A stretch of 64,000 nucleotides of DNA from Chamaelirium japonicum (taxonomy: Eukaryota; Streptophyta; Magnoliopsida; Liliales; Melanthiaceae). The DNA lies in the NCBI GenBank assembly GCA_947650365.1, contig OX393549.1:96578014-96642013 (forward strand), given 5' to 3'. Under the pieces are notes generated by a model. It worked only from the letters and a program-made list of their open reading frames with translations, had not been told where the DNA came from and made no database searches. Within the stretch, counting starts at the first letter, position 1. Every line of letters begins with the position of its first letter. Below are positions 42,900 to 55,185 of the stretch, piece after piece. The translations under genes and the position numbers were made by a program.

Positions 42900-43276
42900 G
42901 GACGAAGGAGAAGCAGCGTCTCACTACCGTACCTTAGGGCATCTCGAACGGCCTCTGGACAGGGCTCAGTCCGGTTCTATGAAGACCGACGTGGCGCTCT
43001 ATGGGCCATGTTTGCCGGGGACCCCCGAACGGGGAAAATTTTCAGCACATCCTGCGTACCATACAACCTCGGACCCACTACCCCAAAAGTCTATCAGCAC
43101 GCTCTGAGTGCTGGGGGCCACTACCCCATGTGCTGGGGCCTACTATCCTATGTCTATGAATTGCAGTGGGCCCCGCAGCTGTATGGTACTCAGGAATAAG
43201 GATGTGATGAAAATTTATCCGAAGGAACGGCTCCACATACAACGGAGGTCCGAAAGCCTCCGAACCAATTAATTAA
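42900..43276. other. Putative NRPC2 upstream region
   Basis: Contains TTAGGGCATCTCGAACGG (about 42932), close to a widespread plant MITE terminus, and a block with mirrored GGGGGCCACTACCCCATG/GGGGCC words. No clear promoter motif was found. Confidence 0.35.
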
Positions 43277-44465
43277 GGGAAATTTTATTCATACCCCATA
43301 AATCTGTAATTAGCCCCCATTTCCAACAAACTTGAACACACCCCTTTTTTTTTTTCATACCCCATTCCTATCCCAAAAATACCCTTCCCCCTTACACCCC
43401 ACCTTCAATACACCCCAGTTAAATGGCCCGCCCCAACTTGATTATACCCCAATCAAACACATACCCCCTTAAATATACCCCAATTATATGCACTCTTGAA
43501 TATACCCCACTCTTAAATAAACCCTATGCAGTTGGCTGATACTTTTTTTTTTTTGAGATCGGCGGGTGTCCCGAAACCTTTCGGGCAATGGCCCACTTCT
43601 AGTTGGCTGATACTTTAAGGCACAAGTAGAGCTGCAACTTGGGCGGGCCAACCTGAACCCAACCCGAGTCCAACTCGAACCCAACCCGAATTTGGGCGGG
43701 CTAATCCGAGCCCAACCCGAATTATTTCTCCTCGACCCGACAGGACCCGACACAAAGTTAGCGGGTCTGGGTCAAGGCTAAACGGGTTCGGGTCGTAAAC
43801 GGGTCGACACAATAGACCCGTTTAATAAACGGGTCGGGTCCGGCTTTAGGGTCTGGACACGGTAGACCCGGGAAGACCCGTTTAGTATTCAACGGGACGG
43901 GTCGGGTCGGGTCGGGTCTACCAGCAATCCGAAACTATAATATATAATACCAGTGGGTCTTTCGGGTCAGGTCGGGTCAAGTCGGATTGGGTCAACTGAA
44001 TAGATCCGAGTGGTAAACAGGTCTTACCGGGTCTTATCGTGTCTACCTATTTATTAGCGAGTCGGGTACGGGTTTAGGATCTAGACACGATTAGTTAAAC
44101 GGGTCGGGTCCGGGTCTAGGGGTTTTGGACACGACACGAAACTAGACACGACACGAACCCGACACGAATCATTGCCACCCCTAGCTGCAACTTGGGCGGG
44201 CCAACCCGAACCCAACCCGACTTTGGACGGGTTAACCCAAACCCACCCCGCACAACCCGGCCAACCCGACGGGTTGGGCTTGGGCTAAGTTTAAACAAAC
44301 ATTGGGTTGGGTTGGGGGTACAAAAGACGCTGAGCAGGGGCTTTGGGGTTTGGGGTAAAAAAAAAAGGGCATTGTTGGTATTAAGGGATTGTTGAGTAAG
44401 TTATTGAGAAACGCTAGGGATACGGGGGCTAATTACAGATTCTTGGGGTATGAATAAAATTTCCC
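43277..44465. mobile_element. Terminal-inverted-repeat element with long TIRs, containing nested repeats
   Basis: The ends GGGAAATTTTATTCATACCC and its reverse complement extend, with a few mismatches, over about 45 bp including CTGTAATTAGCCCCC. Both sides are flanked by TTAATTAA (43269-43276 and 44466-44473), which is palindromic, so the true duplication length cannot be fixed; TTA/TAA would suggest PIF/Harbinger. No transposase. The inside is occupied by CCCGACCC-rich sequence at 43629-44310. Confidence 0.7.
43629..44310. repeat. GGGTCGGG/CCAACCCG-rich block related to the TAGGGGTGCAA hAT family
   Basis: Begins TAGAGCTGCAACTTGGGCGG, like the hAT ends at 15385 and 19789. The same start recurs at 44183 (TAGCTGCAACTTGGGC), directly after GCCACCCCTA. 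At least two elements or a partial duplication are nested here; clean target duplications were not found. Confidence 0.5.
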
Positions 44466-45007
44466 TTAATTAATCCCTCATCATTTTACAAATAATTTTA
44501 TATATATCCAAAGATGCATGCAATGTTCAACAACAAATTTTTGACCGTTTGAGAGACAACGGCTACATTTTGGATAGTTATCTTTAATTTGGAAATCCAA
44601 ATCTTTTGCCCAATTTCTCTACCCAATCGTCTGCCTCTAAGGTCACAGTCGTCCGTTGCACCCATACCTGATCGGTGCATCGGACTCACCCCAATCGACA
44701 GGCAAAGGGACGGCAATGATCAAGTACAAGATAGTGCCTATGTCGCTAGGCGAATCAGAGCCGCTTCTTTACCTATCAGTTGAGGTTGAGTGCAATGCAC
44801 CAGTCAGGTATGGATGCATCGGACTGCTATGACTTGGGGGGCAGAGGATTTGGTTTCCCAATTTGGATGTTTGTGGTTGTTATAAAATTTTAAAACAATA
44901 AATTAAAATTTAAAAAAAATATCAAAATATTTTTGAAATTTTATAAATACCTTCTTCATTCTCCCATCATTCGTCCCACCCAACTTCTACCACCCACCTA
45001 CACCTGG

Positions 45008-46039
45008 ATGGATTCGTATCGAAAAAAGTTCTACTCATAATTCCTCACCGATGAATCGGCTTTCAACACATACATCATTAGGGGCAGAGTCGATCGGAAC
45101 CCAATGTTCTCGATCCCGGAGAAGGAGCCAGAGACGCAAGGGGAGTCGTCATCCGAACAAGCATCGATCGTGGGGAAGAAGAAATCTTACAAGCGAGGAG
45201 GAAACCGGACCATCCCTAAGGATAGGTTGCTGGTGTCCGTATGGCTCAACACGAGTTAAGGCGTAGTCCAAGGTACCGGCCAACCATAACTCTGTTTTTT
45301 GATAAAAATTTATAAACATTGCACCAAGTACAATACCCACTGTACGACCGAACGGACCCAAAGCCAAATGATGCATCGATGGTTGGTCATTCAAATGTTG
45401 GTCAAAAAATTATGTGGGTGCGTAAGCCAAATTGAAGGACGACCGAGATCCGGTACCAGACTTATTGACTAGGTAAATACTTAACAAGTAACTTTGCTTA
45501 AATAATTATGTCATTTATGATTTTAAATTATTTATGTAGCTAGTAGAAGCAAAACTTCATTACAGCGATCTCTACCATGACACCTTTAAATTTGAACATT
45601 GCTGGATAGAGTTGCGACATCAACAGAAATGGACACAGCAAACATAGTCCTTCTATCAAGTACGGACAGAGCCGAGAAGAGGGAGGAAGTCTGATTCCTC
45701 ACCAAACACCTCCTTTCTGACAAACCTCGATATTATGAGCCTCGAGGATGAATATGACGGCTTTACCAAGATGCAAAGATAGGAGGGGAGGAAGGCAACA
45801 AAGTTAGCAAGGAAGCATAAGGGTCAAGTGATAATCGACGAAGAAAGCAGTGAATTCGCCTCCGACCTATTCAAGAAGGTATTCGTATGGATGAAGATGG
45901 ATATGAAACAATCTAGGAATGAGAAAAATAAGAGGAGGGATAAGAATACCAAAAACGCATCTTTGGTCGAAGCGCAAAGTTACAAGCACGGACCGAGTCT
46001 CAAAAGCAAGCACGGAAACAACAGAAATTGGATGATGCG
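45008..46039 (+). pseudogene. Harbinger-associated Myb/SANT-like protein pseudogene, 5' part
   Basis: From MDSYRKKF the frame runs through FNTYIIRGRVDRNPMFSIPE to RGGNRTIPKDRLLVSVWLNT, the family's signature LLVSAWLNTS block. After stops come QMMHRWLVIQMLVKK and, beyond a GT-AG intron at 45473-45539, LHYSDLYHDTFKFEHCWIEL, matching FKFEHCW...L. The C-terminal part is Lys/Arg-rich and ends KQARKQQKLDDA at the LTR element inserted at 46040. In-frame stops at 45038 and after LNTS show decay. Such genes accompany PIF/Harbinger transposases as DNA-binding partners; an unrelated host Myb/SANT-like gene of the same family cannot be excluded. Confidence 0.7.
46035..46039 (+). other. Target-site duplication of the LARD, left
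   Basis: ATGCG before the LTR start; the identical ATGCG is at 55181-55185. Confidence 0.95.
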
Positions 46040-49026
46040 TGTCACGCCCCAGAAATCTGAAACCGATCCCTGGGGTGTGAAATAAGAAAAACCATGGGAT
46101 TTAGGGTTTGGTCGACTAACCATGCCAATTAGGGTTTCTCACAGGACTGCGACTCTCTCATAAATGAAGAAGGAGGAGGGAGAAACAATGGGTATTTTAA
46201 AACTTGGTTTTTATGAAAACATTTTTATTTTAAAAGAGAGATAAAATTTTTGTCAACAGAGAGATGATCACGCTTGACCTTCAACCGGGTTATCCTCTCA
46301 GCATGTGCGGCCAGCCGGTGCCCCACATGTTGATAGAAGTCCCTCTTAAGGGAGCACGAGGCTCAAGCCTCTAACGGCGAGACAAGTATCTCACCCGCTC
46401 CCTAACACTCGGTGCATCGGTTTGGAGGTCCTATCTACTGGGCTTGTCAAATTAGGTCAATTATTCTTCTTATATTTTCATTGTGATCTAATCTAGGCTT
46501 GGAGCCTTGAGGAGAGGCATACCTAAAAGATTCAGCTGGATCATCACCACTAACAATCATATAATACTAAACTAGACTAAAAAAAACTTATAAATTCTTA
46601 TTCAAACAAGGTCAATCACATCGAATGAAAAAGTACTACTACAAACATTGACCTACTAGAAAGAAAAACAAGCGAAGACTCCAACTCCGCCTTTGGACTA
46701 CCACCGCTACTCCGGTCCTGAGCCTCTAACCTGCATAAGAGTCTACTCGTGGGAAAGAGTAGCCCCCAATGGAAAATTGGGAGATTAGCCAATTTAATGG
46801 CTAATGACATCCTAATAGCCTTTAATAATATGAGACGACATATTGAATTAAATTACATTAATAGTTTAAGTGTTTATGAAGTTTACAGAAGATTAACCTA
46901 AGCCTACCAGTAGTCTATGTTCACATGCAATTGCTACTGTCACTAGGTTATCTACCATACAGTTCGTTAGATATTTTACAGTGCTTAATTATAAATTACA
47001 ATATAAATCATATATCATAAAGTGAACCCCGGGTATTTTGTTCATCCTGCCCCCGATCGGGCATTACTATATGGACTTTTATTTCGATGTAGAGGGTCAA
47101 CTCTCTCGCCGTGCATCCACCATACACAAATCATCCAGATAATTATAAGATATTTTCCATCTTTCACGATGGAGCTCTACCGCTCCACTTGCGTTACTTT
47201 GGGGGCTTCAACCACCCCGGGACAGAGTTGCTAGGCCAATCCCTACTAAAGGGCTACTCCTATTGGCTTTACCACAACCCTTGCCCGTGACCCCCTAGCC
47301 TACTGGTCTTCGGCTGTGCGTGCTGGGTGGTTCACGTCCCTTGCGCGCACGAGGTCCAATCTTTCCACATGATAGATTATTATAATAATAAAATAGCTTT
47401 GACGTTTTACCCCGGGATTCGCACCGCACTCACAACCCATGCATCACATTTACTCTCGCCCGTATTCTCGTGTGCCCGAGTCTCCACACTCCCCTCAGGA
47501 GGGTGGGACCCTATAATTACTATTTAAGTATTAATTAGCAAAACTTAAGGGAATTCCTACTTACGGTGTCCAAGCAACCAACAGAAAGATTTATTATTTA
47601 ATTACTAATATTCTTAAGCATGCGTCGCCGGACTCGCGACTTCGCATGCAAGGCGGGGTCCATTCGACCACATGCGGCGATGTCCAGCGGGACCCGCATG
47701 CATCGTTATGGATACCTACCTTTAGTCATTCTCATTTCCCACTATTAAAGACCACGCAAAGGTAGTAGATGTCACCTGGTTGTCGATCACCTACAAGCTC
47801 CTGCTAACTGCTCTTGCTCCGTCTCTGCTCCATCTACGGCTGGATCGTCCTGGTTACACACTTGGATTTTGTAGTAAGCTCATCTTCTGCTCGGAGTTAG
47901 ACTTCTATTGATCGAACTCCACATGGGAGCCGTGGGAGGGGATCGGCTCGGGGAGGTCGCCGGCGCACGAACGCACGGGAGGGGAGGGGCTGCAGGCGGC
48001 GATGCTACGCCTCCAACTCCGCACTCTTTCTTTCTTTCTCTCTTCCTTTCTCTTCTTTTCTTTCTCTCTGGTTTCTCTCTTTCTTCTCCTCTCCTCTCTG
48101 GTTCACTGCAAAGGGGGATGGGATTCAGTTTTCAACAGGGTGAGGGAGAGAAGATGATGGGCTGATGGGAGAGGGTCGGGATTGGTGTTTAAAGGAGGAA
48201 GAGGCGGCGGCCGGCGGAATTCGGGGCGGGATCCGGGGCGGCGACGGCGGCGGGATTCGGGGCGGCGGCCGGCGGGATTCGCGGGCTTGGGAAGAGGGGC
48301 GGCGGCGGCCGGCGGGATTCGCGGCGGGGATCCGGGCGGCGGTCGGGTTCGGGCGAGAGAGATGACAGATCCGAGAGGGAGATGAGAGATCCGAGAGAGT
48401 TGGGGGAGATCCGGGAGAGAGAAGGGAGAGATCGGGTGAGAGGGAGAGCTCCGATGAGAGAGAGAGAGAGAGAGGGTCGGCTGGGGGTTTGGGTGTTGGG
48501 TTCGGGTTTGGGTTTGGGGGTAGGTATGGGTTTGGGATTAAGGGGCTGGGTTCGGTTGGGTTGAGAGGGAAAAAGGAGAGAGAGAGAGAGAGAGTTGGGT
48601 TGTTGGGTACGGGTCAGGTGAGAGGGTGTGGGAGAGAGAAAGAGTTGGGTGGGTTTTGGGTTTTCCTTTTAAGGTTTTAGTTTTTGATTTTTTTTTTTTT
48701 TTTTTTTAAATATATTTCGAGCTCGGCTCGCTCCGGACCTGACTCACCCTTGACTCGGGTTGCGCCGAGACAAGCCGACGCGCGAACCTCGTCGGGTCCG
48801 ACAGACTAGCCATATATTATTTTATTATTATATTATTTAAACTAACATACATGCTCACGAGCTCGTGTGACTACACCTCCAATGTAGCCTCGCGACCCAT
48901 ACTCGGGACCCACTGCCTGGTCCCGCTCGAGCACAACCAAATATCATCACGACCAAATATATTAAAATAATATAATAATAACTGGGTCGTTCTGGGCGAA
49001 AACACCCTGGAATGCCGGTCATTACA
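46040..49026 (-). repeat. LARD 3' LTR (left copy)
   Basis: Reads TGTAATGACCGGC to GGGGCGTGACA on the minus strand. It includes a GC-rich CGGCGGCCGGCGG block and GA-rich tracts (48180-48660), and a poly-T tract near 48690. Open frames within it are composition artefacts repeated in both LTRs. Confidence 0.95.
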
Positions 49027-49039
49027 TCCTACCCACCTT
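49027..49039 (-). other. LARD polypurine tract
   Basis: AAGGTGGGTAGGA on the minus strand abuts the start of the 3' LTR. Confidence 0.8.
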
Positions 49040-50489
49040 AATAGAATTTTCGTCCCGAAAATTTAATTACTAAACTGATGATACAATCCCACCAACATAT
49101 ACTACCCAAGTAACGAAGGCGAATACACAACTGGTACCATTTTCTTTTTAATACTGCCCACGAGAAATTTAAATCAATACGCCACTCATACCAAAACAGA
49201 AAAAGACTCCGCCACTGGCGAGACTACTAACGGAACTTATACAATCGAGTCACATAATTATTAGGATAGGATTAAAACATTAGGCACTCGTGGAGCTCTC
49301 ACAAGGCATAATGTCCAATCGTGGTCCTAACAACTATAGACTAATAAAAATTTCGTGACTTTGGATTATCTTCCTTCCCTGAATAAGAAGCGTCCCCCTT
49401 ATTCAAAAGTGAGGTAGCAATCTGATTCACGAAACAGAATCATGAGTCATTAGCAGCTAACGATACTAACATGGAAACGTATTTCCTACAAATAAACATA
49501 TACCTATACACCTATAGAATTGAATTGAAGACAATTAGATGACTCGAACTAGTACCCCTAGACTTAAATCCTATAAGATTCCTCTCCGGAGCAAACACGT
49601 CTATACCTATACCACCACTACTAGCCCATTAAGTTACGAAGAAAACACAACTAAGATACAAATTGGACATCCCGATATACATACTGACTAACCGATACGA
49701 TGTTGAATCCAAGATAACAGAATTACACCACATACTAACAAGTGTAAGGGGAAAATAACGATGAATTGAAAATATTGATACTCGTTGAGACAAATCAACA
49801 CCAGTATACCCAACTATGCTATTGGGCTACGACTTGGAAACCTTCTAAAGGGTACACTATGGTACACGAACCTGGTAAGGAGAAAACTCACTACCTGAGT
49901 AAAGAACAGAAAGAAGCCGAAAACTAAGATATGACATAACACACACTACACAACTAGGTGACTAGTCCCAAACTAAAGCAACTCTGATTAAATTGAAGAA
50001 ATCGCATACTAGAAGCTTAATGGCCAACTATCGCAAAGTATTAAATCCTTACCCTAAATGAAACGAGTTAGTTAGACAGAGACCTGAGAAATATGAAAAG
50101 AGTGAGAATAAGAGGACCGAGATCATTAGAAACAACTCGAAGCAAATCCAGACAAACTAGCTAGACCCAAGTAAGACGACTTAGCGCGACAAGGACCACG
50201 GAGAAACTAACATAATTCCGAACCACTAAGTACCAATGAAAATTTGGTCAGGAGAACTACGGCGATAAAAGTTATTAGATCCGGTAAGCAACTAAAACAA
50301 ACCAGGGTGAAACAACTAAACAATGAATATTCTTCCTAACCGATAAAGTATTTCCAAATTCCATATATATAGGAAATGTCCTTGACATAGGCACTAATCA
50401 TTTATCCAGTAGTCAAATATCTCAGTTCCAACTTGACATCACTGCCATCTAGCCAATGCACGCTTTGCCGCGAGTTCCAACAGGAACTG

Positions 50490-51240
50490 CGTAACTAGTT
50501 GCCAAAGTTCCGATTGGGAACAGTGCAAGCTCTGCCAGCTGCCAAAGTTTTCGAAGAAACAATGCAAGCTCTGTCGCATGTTCCAAAAGGAACTGCGAAA
50601 CCAACCGCCAAAGCCTCCGAAGAGTCAGTGCGTATGTATCCGCCAAATCCTCCGAAGAGAAAGTGCGTAGCCGCCAAAGCCTCCGAAGAGTCAGTGCGTA
50701 TGTATCCGCCAAATCCTCCGAAGAGAAAGTGCGTAGCCGCCAAAGCCTCCGAAGAGTCAGTGCGTATGTATCCGCCAAATCCTCCGAAGAGAAAGTGCGT
50801 AGCCGCCAAAGCCTCCGAAGAGTCAGTGCGTATGTATCCGCCAAATCCTCCGAAGAGAAAGTGCGTAACCGCCAAAGCCTCCGAAGAGTCAGTGCGTATG
50901 TATCCGCCAAATCCTCCGAAGAGAAAGTGCGTAGCCGCCAAAGCCTCCGAAGAGTCAGTGCGTATGTATCCGCCAAATCCTCCGAAGAGAAAGTGCGTAG
51001 CCGCCAAAGCCTCCGAAGAGTCAGTGCGTATGTATCCGCCAAATCCTCCGAAGAGAAAGTGCGTAGCCGCCAAAGCCTCCGAAGAGTCTGTGCGTATGTA
51101 TCCGCCAAATCCTCCGAAGAGAAAGTGCGTAGCCGCCAAAGCCTCCGAAGAGTCAGTGCGTAACCTTACAATGTCCTCTACCGGACAGTCATAATCCACC
51201 GCCAAAGTTCCCGAGGAACAGTGTGTACCCTGCCGCGAGG
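50490..51240 (-). repeat. 66-bp tandem array, eight full units with degenerate flanks
   Basis: Units start at 50605, 50671, 50737, 50803, 50869, 50935, 51001 and 51067, with a partial ninth at 51133. Each contains two related half-units starting CCGCCAAAGCCTCCGAAGAG and CCGCCAAATCCTCCGAAGAG. Only isolated point differences separate units. Degenerate half-units (GCCAAAGTT...) extend to both sides. Because 66 is divisible by three and the unit lacks stops, long frames of 166-236 codons exist on both strands. Confidence 0.95.
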
Positions 51241-51466
51241 GTCTTTATCAAGACATTCCGAAATCTACTAACCACATGAACTCAAACCACTACCTGGGAT
51301 TTCCATCTCCTGGTATACTCTTTGAAACCACTAACCCCAGGGTCATCATCACTACTCATAGAAGTTATTTTAAAATGACATATAAGCTTTATACCAGCCC
51401 ATGACACACCAGAGAAAATTATTAAGAAGATTATACCTAGAACTAAATAATGGACGATCCTAAAAA

Positions 51467-51600
51467 TACCGACTAGGCCTCTAATACTAATGGTCGATGT
51501 AGAATCAAGGAATCCTAAGATACCGGCTAGGTCTCTAGTGCTAAGGGTCAACGAAGATTAATGAGTCCCAAAATACCGGCTAGGTTTCTAATACTAAAGT
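51467..51600 (-). repeat. ~54-bp tandem array, three units
   Basis: Units beginning TACCGACTAGGCCTCTAATA, TACCGGCTAGGTCTCTAGTG and TACCGGCTAGGTTTCTAATA at 51467, 51521 and 51574. Confidence 0.85.
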
Positions 51601-52184
51601 TTAGCTGAAAATAATAACTAACAAAAAGAGGACCTCACAACCATGCCGATGTACATCCTTCCAAACAAATTCGATCATACATTTATCTTCCAAAATCAAA
51701 TAACCAAATTACTAATCAATATCTAGTTCTTAGTCAACTCGCCACCAGGCCCACATCTAGCAAATCCAAATAAACATTAGACTCCAAATAAAAACTCCGT
51801 GATCGACTCAAACACTATCCTTGGTTAAGATGTTCTAAGTGATTCCTACCTGAGTCATCACGACTAGCTCTGTACCTAAACACTAAGGTCCTGAGGTAAA
51901 CATATCCCTATCAATCCCTATCAAGTCTTGATCAATCAAATACTCAAGTATGGACAGTTTCTTAATCACAAATCATTTTCTCGAACCTATCCAATTCTGC
52001 AATAAACCATATATTTTCATCCTTAGATACACACACTAAGCTATCACTAACTATTCTAAGAGATACTAACAAATCAATCTCCCGACTATCTTTAGAATCA
52101 CCTTATCACTATTACAGCCTAGACCTCCCATTAAAATAATCACAAGATAACATCCTAACGAAACCCCTAGGAACATATCCCTAG

Positions 52185-52196
52185 GCTCTGATACCA
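52185..52196 (-). other. LARD primer-binding site (initiator-Met tRNA)
   Basis: Minus strand TGGTATCAGAGC begins two bases after the 5' LTR end (52199), complementary to the 3' end of initiator Met tRNA. Confidence 0.92.
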
Positions 52197-52198
52197 GC

Positions 52199-55180
52199 TG
52201 TCACGCCCCAGAAATCTGAAACCGATCCCTGGGGTGTGAAATAAGAAAAACCATGGGATTTAGGGTTTGGTCGACTAACCATGCCAATTAGGGTTTCTCA
52301 CAGGACTGCGACTCTCTCATAAATGAAGAAGGAGGAGGGAGAAACAATGGGTATTTTAAAACTTGGTTTTTATGAAAACATTTTTATTTTAAAAGAGAGA
52401 TAAAATTTTTGTCAACAGAGAGATGATCACGCTCGACCTTCAACCGGGTTATCCTCTCAGCATGTGCGGCCAGCCGGTGCCCCACATGTTGATAGAAGTC
52501 CCTCTTAAGGGAGCACGAGGCTCAAGCCTCTAACGGCGAGACAAGTATCTCACCCGCTCCCTAACACTCGGTGCATCGGTTTGGAGGTCCTATCTACTGG
52601 GCTTGTCAAATTAGGTCAATTATTCTTCTTATATTTTCATTGTGATTTAATCTAAGCTTGGAGCCTTGAGGAGAGGCATACCTAAAAGATTCAGCTGGAT
52701 CATCACCACTAACAATCATATAATACTAAACTAGACTAAAAAAAACTTATAAATTCTTATTCAAACAAGGTCAATCACATCGAATGAAAAAGTACTACTA
52801 CAAACATTGACCTACTAGAAAGAAAAACAAGCGAAGACTCCAACTCCGCCTTTGGACTACCACCGCTACTCCGGTCCTGAGCCTCTAACCTGCATAAGAG
52901 TCTACTCGTGGGAAAGAGTAGCCCCCAATGGAAAATTGGGAGATTAGCCAATTTAATGGCTAATGACATCCTAATAGTCTTTAATAATATGAGACGACAT
53001 ATTGAATTAAATTACATTAACAGTTTAAGTGTTTATGAAGTTTACAGAAGATTAACCTAAGCCTACCAGTAGTCTATGTTCACATGCAATTGCTACTGTC
53101 ACTAGGTTATCTACCATACAGTTCGTTAGATATTCTACAGTGCTTAATTATAAATTACAATATAAATCATATATCATAAAGTGAACCCCGGGTATTTTGT
53201 TCATCCTGCCCCCGGTCGGGCATTACTATATGGACTTTTATTTCGATGTAGAGGGTCAACTCTCTCGCCGTGCATCCACCATACACAAATCATCCAGATA
53301 ATTATAAGATATTTTCCATCTTTCACGATGGAGCTCTACCGCTCCACTTGCGTTACTTTGGGGGCTTCAACCACCCCGGGACAGAGTTGCTAGGCCAATC
53401 CCTACTAAAGGGCTACTCCTATTGGCTTTACCACAACCCTTGCCCGTGACCCCCTAGCCTACTGGTCTTCGGCTGTGCGTGCTGGGTGGTTCACGTCCCT
53501 TGCGCGCACGAGGTCCAATCTTTCCACATGATAGATTATTATAATAATAAAATAGCTTTGACGTTTTACCCCGGGATTCGCACCGCACTCACAACCCATG
53601 CATCACATTTACTCTCGCCCGTATTCTCGTGTGCCCGAGTCTCCACACTCCCCTCAGGAGGGTGGGACCCTATAATTACTATTTAAGTATTAATTAGCAA
53701 AACTTAAGGGAATTCCTACTTACGGTGTCCAAGCAACCAACAGAAAGATTTATTATTTAATTACTAATATTCTTAAGCATGCGTCGCCGGACTCGCGACT
53801 TCGCATGCAAGGCGGGGTCCATTCGACCACATGCGGCGATGTCCAGCGGGACCCGCATGCATCGTTATGGATACCTACCTTTAGTCATTCTCATTTCCCA
53901 CTATTAAAGACCACGCAAAGGTAGTAGATGTCACCTGGTTGTCGATCACCTACAAGCTCCTGCTAACTGCTCTTGCTCCGTCTCTGCTCCATCTACGGCT
54001 GGATCGTCCTGGTTACACACTTGGATTTTGTAGTAAGCTCATCTTCTGCTCGGAGTTAGACTTCTATTGATCGAACTCCACATGGGAGCCGTGGGAGGGG
54101 ATCGGCTCGGGGAGGTCGCCGGCGCACGAACGCACGGGAGGGGAGGGGCTGCAGGCGGCGATGCTACGCCTCCAACTCCGCACTCTTTCTTTCTTTCTCT
54201 CTTCCTTTCTCTTCTTTTCTTTCTCTCTGGTTTCTCTCTTTCTTCTCCTCTCCTCTCTGGTTCACTGCAAAGGGGGATGGGATTCGGTTTTCAACAGGGT
54301 GAGGGAGAGAAGATGATGGGCTGATGGGAGAGGGTCGGGATTGGTGTTTAAAGGAGGAAGAGGCGGCGGCCGGCGGAATTCGGGGCGGGATCCGGGGCGG
54401 CGACGGCGGCGGGATTCGGGGCGGCGGTCGGCGGGATTCGCGGGCTTGGGAAGAGGGGCGGCGGCGGCCGGCGGGATTCGCGGCAGGGATCCGGGCGGCG
54501 GTCGGGTTCGGGCGAGAGAGATGACAGATCCGAGAGGGAGATGAGAGATCCGAGAGAGATGGGGGAGATCCGGGAGAGAGAAGGGAGAGATCGGGTGAGA
54601 GGGAGAGCTTCGATGAGAGAGAGAGAGAGAGAGGGTCGGCTGGGGGTTTGGGTGTTGGGTTCGGGTTTGGGTTTGGGGGTAGGTATGGGTTTGGGATTAA
54701 GGGGCTGGGTTCGGTTGGGTTGAGAGGGAAAAAGGAGAGAGAGAGAGAGAGAGTTGGGTTGTTGGGTACGGGTCAGGTGAGAGGGTGTGGGAGAGAGAAA
54801 GAGTTGGGTGGGTTTTGGGTTTTCCTTTTAAGGTTTTAGTTTTTGATTTTTTTTTTTTTTTAAATATATTTCGAGCTCGGCTCGCTCCGGACCTGACTCA
54901 CCCTTGACTCGGGTTGCGCCGAGACAAGCCGACGCGCGAACCTCGTCGGGTCCGACAGACTAGCCATATATTATTTTATTATTATATTATTTAAACTAAC
55001 ATACATGCTCACGAGCTCGTGTGACTACACCTCCAATGTAGCCTCGCGACCCATACTCGGGACCCACTGCCTGGTCCCGCTCGAGCACAACCAAATATCA
55101 TCACGACCAAATATATTAAAATAATATAATAATAACTGGGTCGTTCTGGGCGAAAACACCCTGGAATGCCGGTCATTACA
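52199..55180 (-). repeat. LARD 5' LTR (right copy)
   Basis: Near-identical to 46040-49026. Differences noticed include CTCGACC versus CTTGACC, GGTCGGG versus GATCGGG, and a poly-T tract shorter by about six bases. Confidence 0.95.
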
Positions 55181-55185
55181 ATGCG

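Larger units (their letters stand above)
49040..52184 (-). other. LARD non-coding interior
   Basis: AT-rich sequence without coding similarity, apart from a 66-bp tandem array (50605-51164) and a three-copy ~54-bp array (51467-51600, core TACCGGCTAGGT). Such interiors are often conserved within LARD families, presumably for packaging or priming. Confidence 0.8.
46040..55180 (-). mobile_element. Complete non-coding LTR retrotransposon (LARD), minus strand
   Basis: Two ~2.98-kb LTRs (46040-49026 and 52199-55180) flank a 3.17-kb interior. LTR ends are TG...CA, the 5-bp duplication ATGCG is perfect, a tRNA-iMet primer site lies next to the right LTR, and a purine-rich tract next to the left LTR, so the element reads on the minus strand. 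No gag or pol sequence is present in any frame. Large LTRs with a non-coding interior define LARD-type elements, mobilised by a partner in trans. By eye about a dozen substitutions separate the LTRs plus a poly-T length change, pointing to recent insertion. Confidence 0.95.

Noticed and set aside
48165..48680. Arg/Gly-rich frames in the GC-rich part of the LARD LTR, repeated at 54324-54839
   Set aside because: They lie inside LTRs, overlap each other in several frames and reflect GGCGGC and GAGAGA composition.
50605..51164. CRISPR-like array
   Set aside because: The 66-bp units are contiguous with no unique spacers, in a eukaryotic retrotransposon.
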